In this document: positions 33,277 through 44,810 of the stretch, in pieces
Numbering within the stretch: position 1 is the stretch's first letter
How the letters are laid out: each line of letters begins with the position of its first letter
Notes under the pieces: generated by a model
Seen by the model: the letters and a program-made list of their open reading frames with translations, nothing else
Database searches by the model: none
What the model was told of the DNA's origin: nothing
Origin: Hemerocallis citrina
Taxonomy: Eukaryota; Streptophyta; Magnoliopsida; Asparagales; Asphodelaceae
Reading direction: 5' to 3'
Assembly (NCBI GenBank): GCA_017893485.1
Contig: CM030366.1
Span: 46,064,283-46,128,282 of the forward strand
Length of the DNA: 64,000 bases
Program-made: the position numbers and the translations under genes

Positions 33277-36200
33277 TGTCATGCCCCGCTTCCCAAAAAA
33301 AGGAATACGGAATACGAGTACGCGACACAAGTCCAGCAAATGGCTTTCACCATTCATAAGCTGTCACGATCTTTACAACATATGCAACAATAAACAAGAG
33401 ATATACAAGAGAAATAGTCAACCATGCATGCATAACTGAATTAATATAGTCAATAGGATTATTTGAAACGAGAAGCAAGAATACTAAATTTCAAATAATC
33501 AAGTCTGGAACAAAACAAAAGTCTGGGACAAAAATGCCCAATACAAATAATCCATGTAACAAATTACAATTATTCAAGATAAGCAACAAGAATAAATAAA
33601 TGTAGCAAGAATTCAACCAACTAGAATCTTTGATCAACTACTCCATCGGGAAGCTGGTCACCAAAGTCTGCAAGTGACAATTTGCAAGAAAAGGAAGAGA
33701 AAACAAATGCCCGTCAATGCAAGTTACAGGCCACTTGTATTGCAGGCAACAAGTACAGTAAAACCAAATTGACAAGAATAGAGTAACAACGGAAGCAAAT
33801 GTAGCATGGAAAGATGTAACAACAAAATAGAGCAACTAACTTTAAGACAAGAACATGGACAAATGGCATGGCAAGATAAACGAGTGCAAGTGGCATGTAG
33901 CAAGTTTCAAGTAATCAAGTATCATGTAACGAGTAACGAGTAACAAGTGTCAAGTAATCAAGTATCATGTACAAGTAACAAGTAGCAAGTGTCAAGTAAT
34001 CATGTTGTTTTCAAGTCTTGTATCTAGCCCTATCTAGGTAGCACTTCATGTGTCCCAGGTTTTTACGACATGGTTTCTACATTCATGCAAATTACGTGTA
34101 GATTTCATAGTGGATAATAGAGGGCAGTGTACTCAGGGACAAATATCAAGTAATCATGTATCAAGTATCAAGCATCAAGTATCAGGTACCACGTAGGATC
34201 TATGGATCTCTTTCCGAGTACATATTTCTGTATATTTTACTATTAGATATTTTCCTTTAACCCCGGCTTACTTTCTTTTTGTTATTTTTCAAGCAAGTAT
34301 GGACGTGCACAAACAAGGCGAGAAACATGGTAAGGTAACAAGGGACAAGTACAAGTTAAATAAAGGACACGAATGGACGACGAATGACTCAAAATAGACT
34401 AAGACAATGAAAATTCTAGTTCTGGATAGCAAGACAGTACTGCACCAAATCTGGGGTTCCCGTTGCCACGGACATGCAAATCTGCATCCGTCAGGGAATC
34501 TAGAAAATAGACTCTTGGCCGAATCCAGCACATATATACAAGTCACATAATAATCACAAAAACAGGGCTCAAAACAGAATTATATGCAGAAACCATGTTC
34601 AGCCAAAGATCACAAGATTTTATTCACAAGCATGAAAATGGCATAAAAGCTTACTGATTAAATCCAATAAAAATCTGAAGTATTCCCCAGTATGTCTAGT
34701 ACCATCAAATAAAATTTCAAAATATTCCAACATGGATAGCATAGTCAAAGAAATGCAGGAAACAACAAGATATAATCAATTTGTAAATCTGAAATGCTCT
34801 GACACAGCAGTACTAAAAAACAATAGATTATAAAGTATAGCTCGAAATCCAAACCCGTCAAAAGGGTGATAAAATAGATACAGTAGGCTACATTTTATGT
34901 TTACAAAGTTTTACCAACACCAACTAGAATCAGATTGAAAATATGGTTATTTACTGAACAACATGCAAAACTGGAGATATAGTACTTTGTACACAAGCAT
35001 AAAATAGTTTATAAATATCATCAAATAAATCTTCAAAAATTTGGGGTTAATCCCAGTCAAGTCTAGTCATAGCCAGCACAATATTAGATCCAAATATTAT
35101 TTTTAACATCAGTATTAAAATAAATAGCTCTACAGAATTTACATAAAACCGAATCTGGAATTTCTAACACATTTGTAGAAAAATAGCAATAACTCATAAC
35201 ACAAATCGAAACTAAGATCATTCAGAAATTCTGGAAAATAGACAGCGAGGTCTATGATTTATATTCACAAGTTAATTTGATTTACTGACCTCAACAGGGT
35301 CTAAAATACTGAACAAAAATGGGGCAGCAACAAAAAACAGAAATCTTTTCATGTATTAAATCAAATAGTTCATGTCAAACAAATTCAAATTAAAACGAAA
35401 CACAAAGCATGGTATAATAGATGTCCAAAATAACATGGTATGGGTGTTTTACAAGTCTACCACAAAGTACTACGACTAACACATTAAGCATGCAAGATTC
35501 ATACAACATATCATGGATCACGAACATCATACATACATGCATCAAGAATTAATTAGATCTAAGTTAATTTCATGTCGTGTATAACGAAAGAAGACTACGG
35601 ATGGATCAACGTATAGAGACAGGATCTAACAAGGAATTTTCATGAGAACGAAACTAGAAACAAAAGCCACACTACATGCGGTATTTTTATACTTGTATAT
35701 TCAACAAAAAGGAATACAAGTTACTTGCTTTGAAATTGACAATGGAACTGACGAGAAAAAGAGAATAACAGGAATAGTTTTCCGGGCACGAACACAACGC
35801 AACGGATTACAAACAAATCATGAACACAACCTACGTATTGCCCATGTGCACTCAAACCCAAAACTTCGATAGATCAAACCGCAAGTACTCAAGATACTAC
35901 GGCAGCCGGGGGAGGAGGTGTGTACACTGCGACGAGGGGACAACGGCGGCAGACGGACAGGGCGGCGGCGCTAGCTCTGCTGGCTTCGGGAGGGAGACGC
36001 AGCACAGGGCTGCCACTGGCACTGGCGTTAGGAGAAGGCAGGGAAGGAGGGGTTGTCATGGGTTAGCATCGAGCTACAGGGAGACAGGAGGTGCCGGAGG
36101 GTGGACGACAACTGGATGGGAATCAGGGTGTAGGTCGGGAGTTTTGGAGTGCAGGAGGTAGGAGGAGAGGGGTGAGTGGCTAGGGTAATTAGAGAGTGAT

Positions 36201-36587
36201 TAGGGTTTAGTTAACAGTGGGTTTTATAGGAGTAAAATCTAGGGTTAGGGTAGAAACGGGTCATGGGTTGGGGGGTAATGGGTTTTAGAGTATGCAAAAG
36301 GATCCAATAAGGGGGTAGGATAGGATATATGATTAAATAACAATTAAATAGGCTATGAACAAAATAATTAGAATCAAACAATTCAATCGGAGATAATAAT
36401 TTGACAGAAAATTAAATCGAGAAAATATTCAAGGCCACAAAATAGAATCAAAGGCAAGACAGATAACTTTATTGAGAACGAAGAACTAATACATGGTTCA
36501 GAAGGAACAGAAGACTACAATATGAATAAATACTCAGAAAAAGATAAATACATCCAAAATACAAGAAATAGGAAAACAGGGGTTACA
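33277..36587 (-). repeat. 3' LTR of the complete Tekay element
   Basis: Plus-strand edges are TGTCATGCCCCGCTTCCC and AGGGGTTACA. It contains a CAAGTAATCAAGTATCATGT simple-repeat zone (33890-34005, again 34140-34190) and a GC-rich zone (35890-36180). It pairs with 41515-44805. Confidence 0.9.
33890..34190. repeat. CAAGTATCATGT-type simple repeats within Tekay LTRs
   Basis: Short units such as AAGTAATCAAGTATCATGTA recur irregularly. The same zone exists at 42115-42215 and 42360-42410 and is expanded at 58380-58530 and 58665-58760. Confidence 0.8.
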
Positions 36588-36698
36588 AATCTTACCCACC
36601 TAACAAGAAGAATTTTTTCCTCGAAATTCAAAAAGAAGTACATAGGGTAACCCCGAGAATTAGAAGAAGTAAAAGAAAGAACAACAACAAAACAAAAG

Positions 36699-38193
36699 CT
36701 ACTCAAACAGATGAGGAAACTTCTGCTGGATCTCCTCCTCCAACTCCCAAGTCGACTCACCCGGCAAGTGAGGATTCCATGAAACTCGAACCAGCTTGAT
36801 GACCTTGTTCTTCAGCACCTTCTCTCGCCTGTCTAAGATAGCAACAGGCAGAATCTCACAAGACAGATTTGGCCTCACGGTCAAATCTGAGTAGTCGATC
36901 ACGTGTCTCTCGTCACGGATATATCTTCTGATTTGTGAGACATGGAAAACATCGTGCACTCCCGATAACGCCGGTGGCAATGCAAGACGACAGGCCACAT
37001 TGTCTACTCGTTCCACGATATCAAACGGTCTGATAAACCTAGGGCTGAGCTTGCCCTGCCACCAAACCGAATGACACCTCGCCACGACGATACCTTGAGG
37101 AAAACATGGTCACCAACCTCAAACTCCAAGGCTCTCCTATGGACATTTGCCCATCTCCGCTGCCTGTCTTGTATTGCCTGAAGATGCTTCCAGATCTGAG
37201 TCACCGCATCAACAGTCCTGGTGATCAACTCCGGACCCAACAACTTTCTCTCACCAATGTCATCCCAGCACACTGGTGATCTGCACTTCCAACCATATAG
37301 TGCCTCGAACGGTGCAGCCTTAAGACTGGCCTACAAGGTGAAAATGCTCCTTCCAAAATCCACCAAACTGCAACACATAGGACCTCAACATGTTCTCTAG
37401 AGTCTGGATGGTTCTCTCTGACTGTCCATCAGTCTGGGGATGAAAAGCTGTACTGTACTTCGGTTTACTCCCCAAACTACTCTGAAGACTCCCAAAACTA
37501 AGATCTGAACCTCGTATCCTTGTCGGATACAACGCTGACTGGAACCCCATGAAGTCTGACGATCTCTTGCATGTACTTCTCAGCTAGGCTTTCAGTAGAT
37601 TGTCCAACTCAGAAGGGAATGAAGTGAGCACTCTTTGTCAGTCGGTCGACAATCACCCCGACAATCACCCAAATGGCATTGTGACCCTTGGGACTCCTTG
37701 GCAAAACGGTCACAAAATCCATGGTGATGTGTTCACACTTCCACTCCAGAATGGTAAGCTGTTGAAGAAGTCTGGTTGTTCTCGGATGCTCTACCTTCAC
37801 CTGCTGGCAGATCAAACATTGAGATACAAACCAAGCCACGACCCTCTTCATACCATGCCACCAGAAGTAAAGCTTCAAGTCTCGGTACGTCTTAGTACCT
37901 CCAGGAGGAATAGAATACGACGACTGGTGGGCTTTCTTAAGCAACCTCTGACGAACTTCACCCTTCGGGACATACAACCTGGATCCAAAACGAAACGAAC
38001 CATCAGCATGAATAACCATGTCCGTTCTGGAACTAGCCTCAACCTCTGCTCTGAATTCCTGCAACTGCTCATCACCAGCCTGAGCCTCTTTAATCTGCTT
38101 GACAAGAGACAACTGAAGCTGAAGCATCATGCAACTCCGATCAGAACTCGGCAACAACACATCCAACTCCAACCTCCGCATCCGCTCAACCAA
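36699..38193 (-). pseudogene. Tekay integrase and chromodomain, broken
   Basis: Integrase joins element DNA to the chromosome; the chromodomain directs it to marked chromatin. From 38193 down: a zinc-binding region (AHQSSYSIPPGG, QCLICQQVK) in which the second expected His is Pro; the catalytic core with MDFVTVLPRSPKG and, in a neighbouring frame, FHPQTDGQSERTIQTLENML with the catalytic Glu; then a C-terminal GPY-like region (RRALEFEVGDHVFLKVS), LSPRFIRPFDIVERV, ALPPALSGVHDVFHVSQIRR and a chromodomain-like end VSWNPHLPGESTWELEEEIQ. Frames change near 37605, 37550, 37320 and 37020. About 90 bases lie between its stop and the LTR. Confidence 0.85.
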
Positions 38194-38199
38194 ATCCCT

Positions 38200-39457
38200 C
38201 TACTGAGTCAGGAACAAAGCTGTAGGTCTCCTGCTCAAAGCATCTGGTACCATGTTGATATTACCGGGAAGATACTGCAGATTGATATCATAGTCAGCCA
38301 TAAGCTCCAACCAACGCCTCTGCCTCATGTTCAATTCCTTTTGGGAGAAGACGTACTTGAGACTCCTGTGGTCGGTAAAGATCTCCACTTGGTCTCCAAG
38401 TAAATAATGTCTCCACAGCTTCAAAGCGAAGATCACTGCTGCTAACTCCAAATCATGAGTCGAATAGTTCTTCTCATGCGGCCTTAACTGCCTCGATGCA
38501 TAAGCAACAACTCGGCCCTTCTGCATCAGAACAGCACCAAGACCCTTGCCAGAAGCGTCAGAGTGAACAACAAATCTGCCTGAACCATCTGGAATAGTCA
38601 ACACTGGCATTGACGTCAACCTGCTCTTTAACTCAGTAAAAGCCTCACTGCAAACATCTGACCAACAGAACTTCTGGTCCTTCCCTGTCAGCTTCGTCAA
38701 AGGCCCTGCTATCTTCGAAAAGTCTTGGACGAATTTTCAATAATAGCCAGCTAGACCAAAAAAACTTCTTACCTCTGAAACTGACTTGGGAACATGCCAA
38801 TCTCTCACCGCAGTAACCTTGGACGGATCCACTGAGATACCAATGCCCGAGATAATGTGCCCCAAGATGGTAACTCTGTCGAGCCAAAACTCACACTTGC
38901 TGAGTTTCCCATAGAGCTGATTCTCCCTCAAAGTCTTCAGAACCAATCTCATATGCTCAGCATGATCCTCCCGGTTATGAGAATACACCAGAATACCATC
39001 GATGAAGACCACCACAAACCTATCCAAGAACGGGGAAAAGAAGACTCATGAACACAACTAGCAATTTGTGACCCCGAACGACATCACAAGGAACTCATAG
39101 TGCCCATATTTGGTCCTAAACACACTCTTCTGCACATCATTCGCCTTCACCTTGACCTGATGATATCCTGAACGAAGATCCAACTTCGAGAAGATAGCTG
39201 CTCCGCCCAACTGATCAAACAAGTCATCGATCCTGGGCAGCGGATACCGGTTCTTCATAGTGACACTATTCAATTCTTGATAATTGATGCACAGTCGATG
39301 GTTACCATCCTTCTTGCTGACAAAAAGAATTGGAGTACCCCACGGTGAAACACTGGACCTGATGAACCCCAAATATAGCAAACCTTGAATCTGTACCTTC
39401 AGCTCTGCTAGCTCAACCGATGCCATCCTGTAGGGACTCTTTGATATCGGCGCCGTA
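38200..39457 (-). pseudogene. Tekay reverse transcriptase and RNase H, broken
   Basis: This would copy element RNA into DNA. RT blocks in order are [33 protein letters not shown], a frame break near 39060 where the fingers-palm segment is shortened, [13 protein letters not shown] and [13 protein letters not shown]. The palm motif FIDD is FIDG here, which removes a metal-binding Asp. RNase H follows with [38 protein letters not shown] and [12 protein letters not shown], and runs to PDALSRRP. Stops near 39060 and 38740 break the frame. Confidence 0.9.
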
Positions 39458-39462
39458 CCAGG

Positions 39463-39992
39463 CTAAACTTCAATACCGAACTCCACATCCCTATTAAGGA
39501 GTAAGCCAGACAACTCCTCAGGAAACACATCCAGAAACTCATGTACTACTAGAGGGGCAGCCTCACAGCCAGAGTGCAACTCCATCGCACAAGTCTCCTG
39601 ATCAACTGCAGTCTCCGCTCGGCCTAGGGGCATCTCCCAGGCATGGAACTCAAACTCCGCATGACCTGGGATTCGGAATACAACTTTCTTGGCACAACAA
39701 TCAATGATGGCGTGGGACTCACCCAACCAATCCATACCGAGAATGACGTCGAATCCTGAATTCCCAATGACAATCAGGTCGGTCTTGAAATCTGCGCCAC
39801 CAATAACCACCAGACTCTGCTTGCACTCCCGGGAACAGACGACACCACCACCACCTGTGACAATGCTCGAAGCCTCTGACATGATGCTATACTCCAACTG
39901 ATGATGAGCCACAAAGCGGGAAGAAACGAAGGAATGGGTCGCCCCGGAATCAAAGAGAACATGAGCAGGGAAAGAACAAACTAGGATAACAC
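39463..39992 (-). pseudogene. Tekay aspartic protease domain
   Basis: The retropepsin active site is VLFDSGATHSFVSS, near 39925-39955. Downstream are DLIVIGNSGFDVILGMDWLG and a link to RT (LDVFPEELSGL). The protease would cut the gag-pol product. Its 5' edge here is the AG of intron 2 (39993-40137), and it joins gag in frame only if that intron is spliced. A stop lies at 39463. Confidence 0.85.
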
Positions 39993-40137
39993 CTAATAGG
40001 GTCAAAAGCAAGGGAAAAAGAATTGATGATTAAGGAGTGAGGAAATAACAGTGCAGAAAAGATAGCATAAATGAATAGTGCAAGATAGATGAAAGAAGCA
40101 AAAGGAATAACAAAGCAACAAAATTGCAACAATATAC
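39993..40137 (-). other. Intron 2 of Tekay gag-pol (GT-AG)
   Basis: Minus-sense donor CAG/GTATATT and acceptor CCTATTAG/GTG. Removing 145 bases joins AEGVVA to GVILVCS in frame. A T-rich body is typical of plant introns. The second Tekay copy has the same intron at 56319-56468. Confidence 0.7.
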
Positions 40138-41338
40138 CTGCAACAACTCCTTCTGCTGTCTCAGCATCTGCATCTGTCAGGTTGTAAGCCTAACCTCTCC
40201 TGGGGGCAGCGGTCCTCTGATCGAGAATCTGGCACTGAGGTGGAAGCAGTGGCCTGACCGGACCACGAGTTGGGGCTACCTGCTGAACTAGACCCCCAGC
40301 TGGAAGAGCCATCCTCTGTTGTGGGCAATCCCGCACTGAGTGGTCAGCAGCACCACAACCAAAACAATGGCGATTGGCATGCCTCCAGTCCTTGCGCTCA
40401 TGCCCAACAAGTCGGCAAAAGTTGCAAAAACCAACTCTCTGAGGACCAGCAGAAGAGTAAGGAGCTGCCTTGACCAGATGGGCTGGGACAGGCCTCCGAA
40501 TCGGCCCACCAGAAGGCCTAGCAACAACAACAGAGTACTGAACAGTTCACTGGGGAGGAGCCAACCTACTGCGAGCATGCTTCTGAGCTCGAGCTGCCTC
40601 AAGAGCCTCAGCATAAGTATGTAGATGAAGGGAAATGAGATGCATCTGAATATCTCGCTCAAGCCCCAGAAGAAATCTCCGAGCTCGATCCTTTTCGTTC
40701 GCCACACGAACGACTGCAAAGCAGCTAAGCCTGGTAAATTCCCCCGCGTACTCATTCACTGACCTGGCACCCTATTTCAAGAGTCTCATGTTACAACATT
40801 GAATGAAGAATATGTAACAAATTCCAACAACAGAACAACGACCAAACTGTTTCAGGGCTAGGAACTACTGCTCCATCTCAATCCGAGTGCTGCCAGGGAA
40901 GAACTTCTCCAAGAAACTCCTGGTGAATGTGGTCCAAGCAATGGGCCTCGCGATCCTTTCGGACCCAGCCCTCCACCATATGTGGGCAAGGTCCACCAAC
41001 TGGATGGTCACCACATCCACTCGATCAGCATCAGCAACTCTCGCTGTCAACAACAACTGTTTTGTCCTGTTCAGCCACTGTTCGGCCTGCAAAGGCGTCT
41101 CAGTGTCGGCAAAATTTTCAAGGTGCAGCCTCATGAAATCTGTTACTGTACACAGACGAAGAGGGAGAGCTGCCTGCGTAGGCACAGCGGGGGTCGGGTT
41201 CCGAGCAACCTCCAATGCGGCCATTACCAGATCGCTGTGATTTTGCTGCATTTGGATCAATCGCTCCAACACATTCGTAACAGCCTCTAATCCAGGTTGT
41301 TCCTCCTGTGGATGGGAAGTGGGACCTCTGCGAGCCAT
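40138..41338 (-). pseudogene. Tekay gag (capsid and zinc knuckle), one stop
   Basis: The capsid protein packages element RNA. The start is the ATG at 41338 (MARRGPTSHPQ), which is the conserved start of the other copy (MARRDSTSQ). Retrotrans_gag blocks are ETPLQAEQWLNRTKQLL, VVTIQLVDLAHIWWRAG and FLEKFFPGSTRIEMEQ. A TAG stop then interrupts FLALKQ (near 40864). After intron 1 (40772-40847) the frame continues ARSVNEYAGEFTRLS, AEALEAARAQ and a zinc knuckle CFGCGAADHSVRDC (CX2CX4HX4C). It ends before intron 2 with AETAEGVVA. Confidence 0.85.
40772..40847 (-). other. Intron 1 of Tekay gag, donor damaged
   Basis: The acceptor ATAG/GGTGCC is intact. The donor reads CAG/TTTGG where the other copy has CAG/GTTAAG, as if one G was lost (76 versus 77 bp). 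Joining the exons gives FLALKQ followed by GARSVNEY. Confidence 0.6.
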
Positions 41339-41492
41339 GGCCTGCACAAACACAAAAACAATTAGCATCCAGATCAATGTTGATTATAATTCATTCATAT
41401 TTTTGCATGTTCTGTATACTGTTGAGCCAATCCTTGATCGAGCCCAAACCTATCTAATATATTAGTCAAGAAAATACATTAGCCAAAACTTG

Positions 41493-41504
41493 GCTCTGAT
41501 TCCA
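41493..41504 (-). promoter_or_regulatory. Primer binding site of the Tekay element
   Basis: The minus strand reads TGGAATCAGAGC, one base off the perfect initiator-Met-tRNA complement TGGTATCAGAGC. It is ten bases from the 5' LTR. Confidence 0.85.
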
Positions 41505-41514
41505 CTAAAAACCC

Positions 41515-44500
41515 TGTCATGCCCCGCTTTCCAAAAAAAGGAATACGGAATACGAGTATGCGACACAAGTCCAGCAAATGGCTTTCACCATTTATTAGCT
41601 GTCAGGATCTTTACAACATATACGAGAATAAACAAGAGATATACAAGAGAAATAGTCAACCATGCATGCATAACTGAATAAATATAGTCAACAGGATTAC
41701 TTGAAACGAGAAGCAAGAATACTAAATTTCAAATAATCAAGTCTGGAAAAAAACACAAGTCTGGGACAAAAATGCCCAATACAAATAATCCATGTAATAA
41801 ATTACAATTATTGAAGATAAGAAACAAGAATCCAGCCAACTATAATTTTTGATCACCTACTCCATCGAGCAGCTGGTCACCAAAGTCTGCAAGTGACAAT
41901 TTGCAGGAAAAGGAAGAGAAAACAAATGCCCGTCATTGCAAGTTACGGGCCGCTTGTCTTGTAGGCAACAAGTACAGAAAAAACAAATAGATAAGAATAG
42001 AGTAAAAACGGAAGGAAATGTAGCATGGAAAGATGTAACAGCAAAATAGAGCAACAAACTCTAAGACAAGAGTAGGAACAAATGGCATGGCAAGATAAAC
42101 GAGTGCATGTGGCATGTAGCAAGTGTCAAGTAATCAAGTATCATGTAACGAGTAACGAGTAACAAGTGTCAAGTAATCAAGTATCATGTACAAGTAACAA
42201 GTAGCGTGTCAAGTGATCATGTTGTTTTCAAGTCTTATATCTAGCCTTATCTAGGTAGTACTTCATGTGTCCCAGATTTTTACCACATGGTTGCTACATT
42301 CATGCAAATTACGTTTTAGATTACATAGTGGATCATAGAGGGCAGTGTACTCAGGGAAAAGTATCAAGTAATCATGTATGAAGTATCAAGCATCAAGTAT
42401 TAAGTTTCACACAGGATCTACGGATCCCTTTCCAAGTACACATTTCTGCATTTTCCACTATTAGATCTTTCCCTTTAACCCCGGCTTAGTTTCTCGTTAT
42501 TATTATTCAAGCAAGCATGGACGTGCACAAACAAGGTGAGAAACATGGTGAAGTAACAAGGAACAAGTACAAGTTAAATAAAGGACACAAACGGATGATG
42601 AATGACTCAAAATAGACTAAGACAACGAAAATTCTAGTTCTAGACAGCAAGACTTGCACCAAATCTGGGATTCCCATTGCCACGGATATGCAAATCTGGA
42701 TCCGTCAGGGAATCTAGAAAATAGACACTTGGTCGAATCCAGCAGCATATACAAGCCACATAATAATCACAGAAACATGGCTCAAAATAGAATTATACAT
42801 TGAAAACATGTTTAGCCAGAAATCACAAGATTTTATTGAAAAGCATAAAAATGGTAAAAAACTTACTGATTAAATCCAAGAAAAATCTAGAGTATTTCCC
42901 AGTATGTCTAGTACCAGCAAATATAATTTCAAAATATTCCAACATGGATAGCATAGTCAAAGAAATTTAGGAAACAGCAAGATACAGTAAATTTGTAAAT
43001 CTGAAATGCTTGACACAGCAGTACTAAAACAGCGATAGATTATAAAGTATAGCTCAAAATCCAAATCTGTATAAAGGGTGATAAAATAGATACAGTAGGC
43101 TACATTTTATGTTTACAAAGTATTTACCACAACAACTAGAACCAGGTCGAAAACACGGTTATTTACTGAACAACATGCAAAACTGGAGATATAGTACTTT
43201 GTTCACAATCATAAAATAGTTTATAAATGTCATCAAATAAATCTACAAAAATTTATGGTTAATCCCACTCAAGTCTAGTCATAGCCAGCACAATATTAGA
43301 TCCAAATCTTATCTTTAACATCAGTATTAAAATAAATAACTCTACAGAATTTACATAAAATCGAATCTAGAATTTCTGACACATCTGTAACTAAAGAGCA
43401 ATAACTCATCACTCACAAATCGAAATTGAGATCTGTCAGAAATTCTGGAAAATAGACATTGAGGTCTACAATTTATATTCACAAGTTAATTTGATTTACT
43501 GACCTCAATAGGGTCTAAAATACTGAACAAAAATGGGGCAGCAGCAAAAACAGAAATCTTTTCATGTATTAAATCAAATAGTTCATATGCAACAAATCCA
43601 AATTAAAACGAAACAGAAAGCATGGTATAATAGATGTCCAAAATAACATGGTATGGGTGTTTTCCAAGTCTAACACAAGGTACTACGACTACCAAATCAA
43701 GCATGCAAGATTCATACAACATATCATGGATCACGAACATCATACATACATGCATCAAGAGTTAATTAATTATATCTAAGTTAATTTCATGTCGTGTGTA
43801 TAACGAAAGATGACTACGGATGGATCAACGAATAGAGACAAGATCTAACAAGGAATTTTTATGAGAACGAAACTAGAAACAAAAGCCACACTACAGGCAG
43901 TATTTTTGTACTTGTATACTCAACAAAAAAGAAATACAAGTTACTTGCCTTGAAATTGATGACGAAACTGACGAGAAAAAGAGAATAATGGGAATAGATT
44001 CCCTGGCATGAACATAACGCAATAGATTACGAACAAATCACGAACACAACGCACGTATTACCCACGTGCACTCAAACCCAAAACTTCAATAGGTCAAACT
44101 GCAAGTACTCAAGATACTATGGCAACCAGGGGAGGAGGTGTGTACAATGTGAGGAGGGGACGACTGCGGCAGGCGGACAGGGCGGTGGTGCTAGCTGCTG
44201 GCTAGCGCTGCTGTCACTACTGGCTTCGGGGGGGACACATCACAGGGATGCCATTGGCACTGCATCAGGAGAAGTCAGGGAAGGAGGGGCTGTCATGGGT
44301 TGGCGTCCGGCTACAGGGCGACAGGGGGTGCCGGAGGGGAATCAGGGTGTAGGTCAGGAGTTTTGGAGTGCAAGAGGTAGGAGGAGAGGGGTGAGCGGAT
44401 AAGGTAATTTGAGAGTGATTAGGGTTTAGTTAACCGTGGGTTTTATAGGAGTAAAATCTAGGGTTGGGGTAGAAACGGGTCATGTGTTGAGGGGTAATGG

Positions 44501-44805
44501 GTTTTAGGGTATGCAAAAGGATCCAATAAGGGGGTAGGATAGGATATATGATTAAATAACAATTAAATAGTCCATGACCAAAATAATTAGAATCAAACAA
44601 TTCAATCGAAGAAAATAATTTGACAGCAAATTAAATCGAGAAATATTCAAGGCCACAAAATAGAATCAAAGGCAAGACAGATAACTTTTTTGAGAACGAA
44701 GAACTAATACATGGTTAAGAAGGAATAGAAGAGTACAATATGAATAAATACTCAGAAAAAGATAATTACATCCAAAATACAAGAAAAGAGAAAATAGGGG
44801 TTACA
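41515..44805 (-). repeat. 5' LTR of the complete Tekay element
   Basis: Edges TGTCATGCCCCGCTTTCC and AGGGGTTACA. It is collinear with 33277-36587, with many scattered substitutions and small indels, so the insertion is not very recent. Confidence 0.9.
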
Positions 44806-44810
44806 GCTGC

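Larger units (their letters stand above)
33277..44805 (-). mobile_element. Complete Tekay-clade Ty3/gypsy chromovirus, minus, decayed
   Basis: LTRs are 33277-36587 (3') and 41515-44805 (5'). The primer site is 41493-41504 and the order is gag, protease, RT, RNase H, integrase, chromodomain. The flanks GCTGT (33272-33276) and GCTGC (44806-44810) are a 5-bp duplication with one change. The coding region has several stops, a small RT deletion and a mutated RT catalytic residue, so it cannot move by itself. It is inserted in the GC-rich part of another, plus-oriented Tekay-like LTR. Confidence 0.9.

Noticed and set aside
32759..33359. Two overlapping long frames rich in Ser, Pro, His and Thr
   Set aside because: Low-complexity translation of a C-rich LTR segment; no domain, and overlapping frames on both strands have similar length.
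37636..37660. GGTCGAC in the Tekay integrase region as another member of the motif cluster
   Set aside because: A single occurrence within conserved DRLTKSAHF coding sequence, explained by codons.
37600..38403. 267-residue plus-strand frame
   Set aside because: Antisense to well-recognised Tekay integrase and RNase H sequence.
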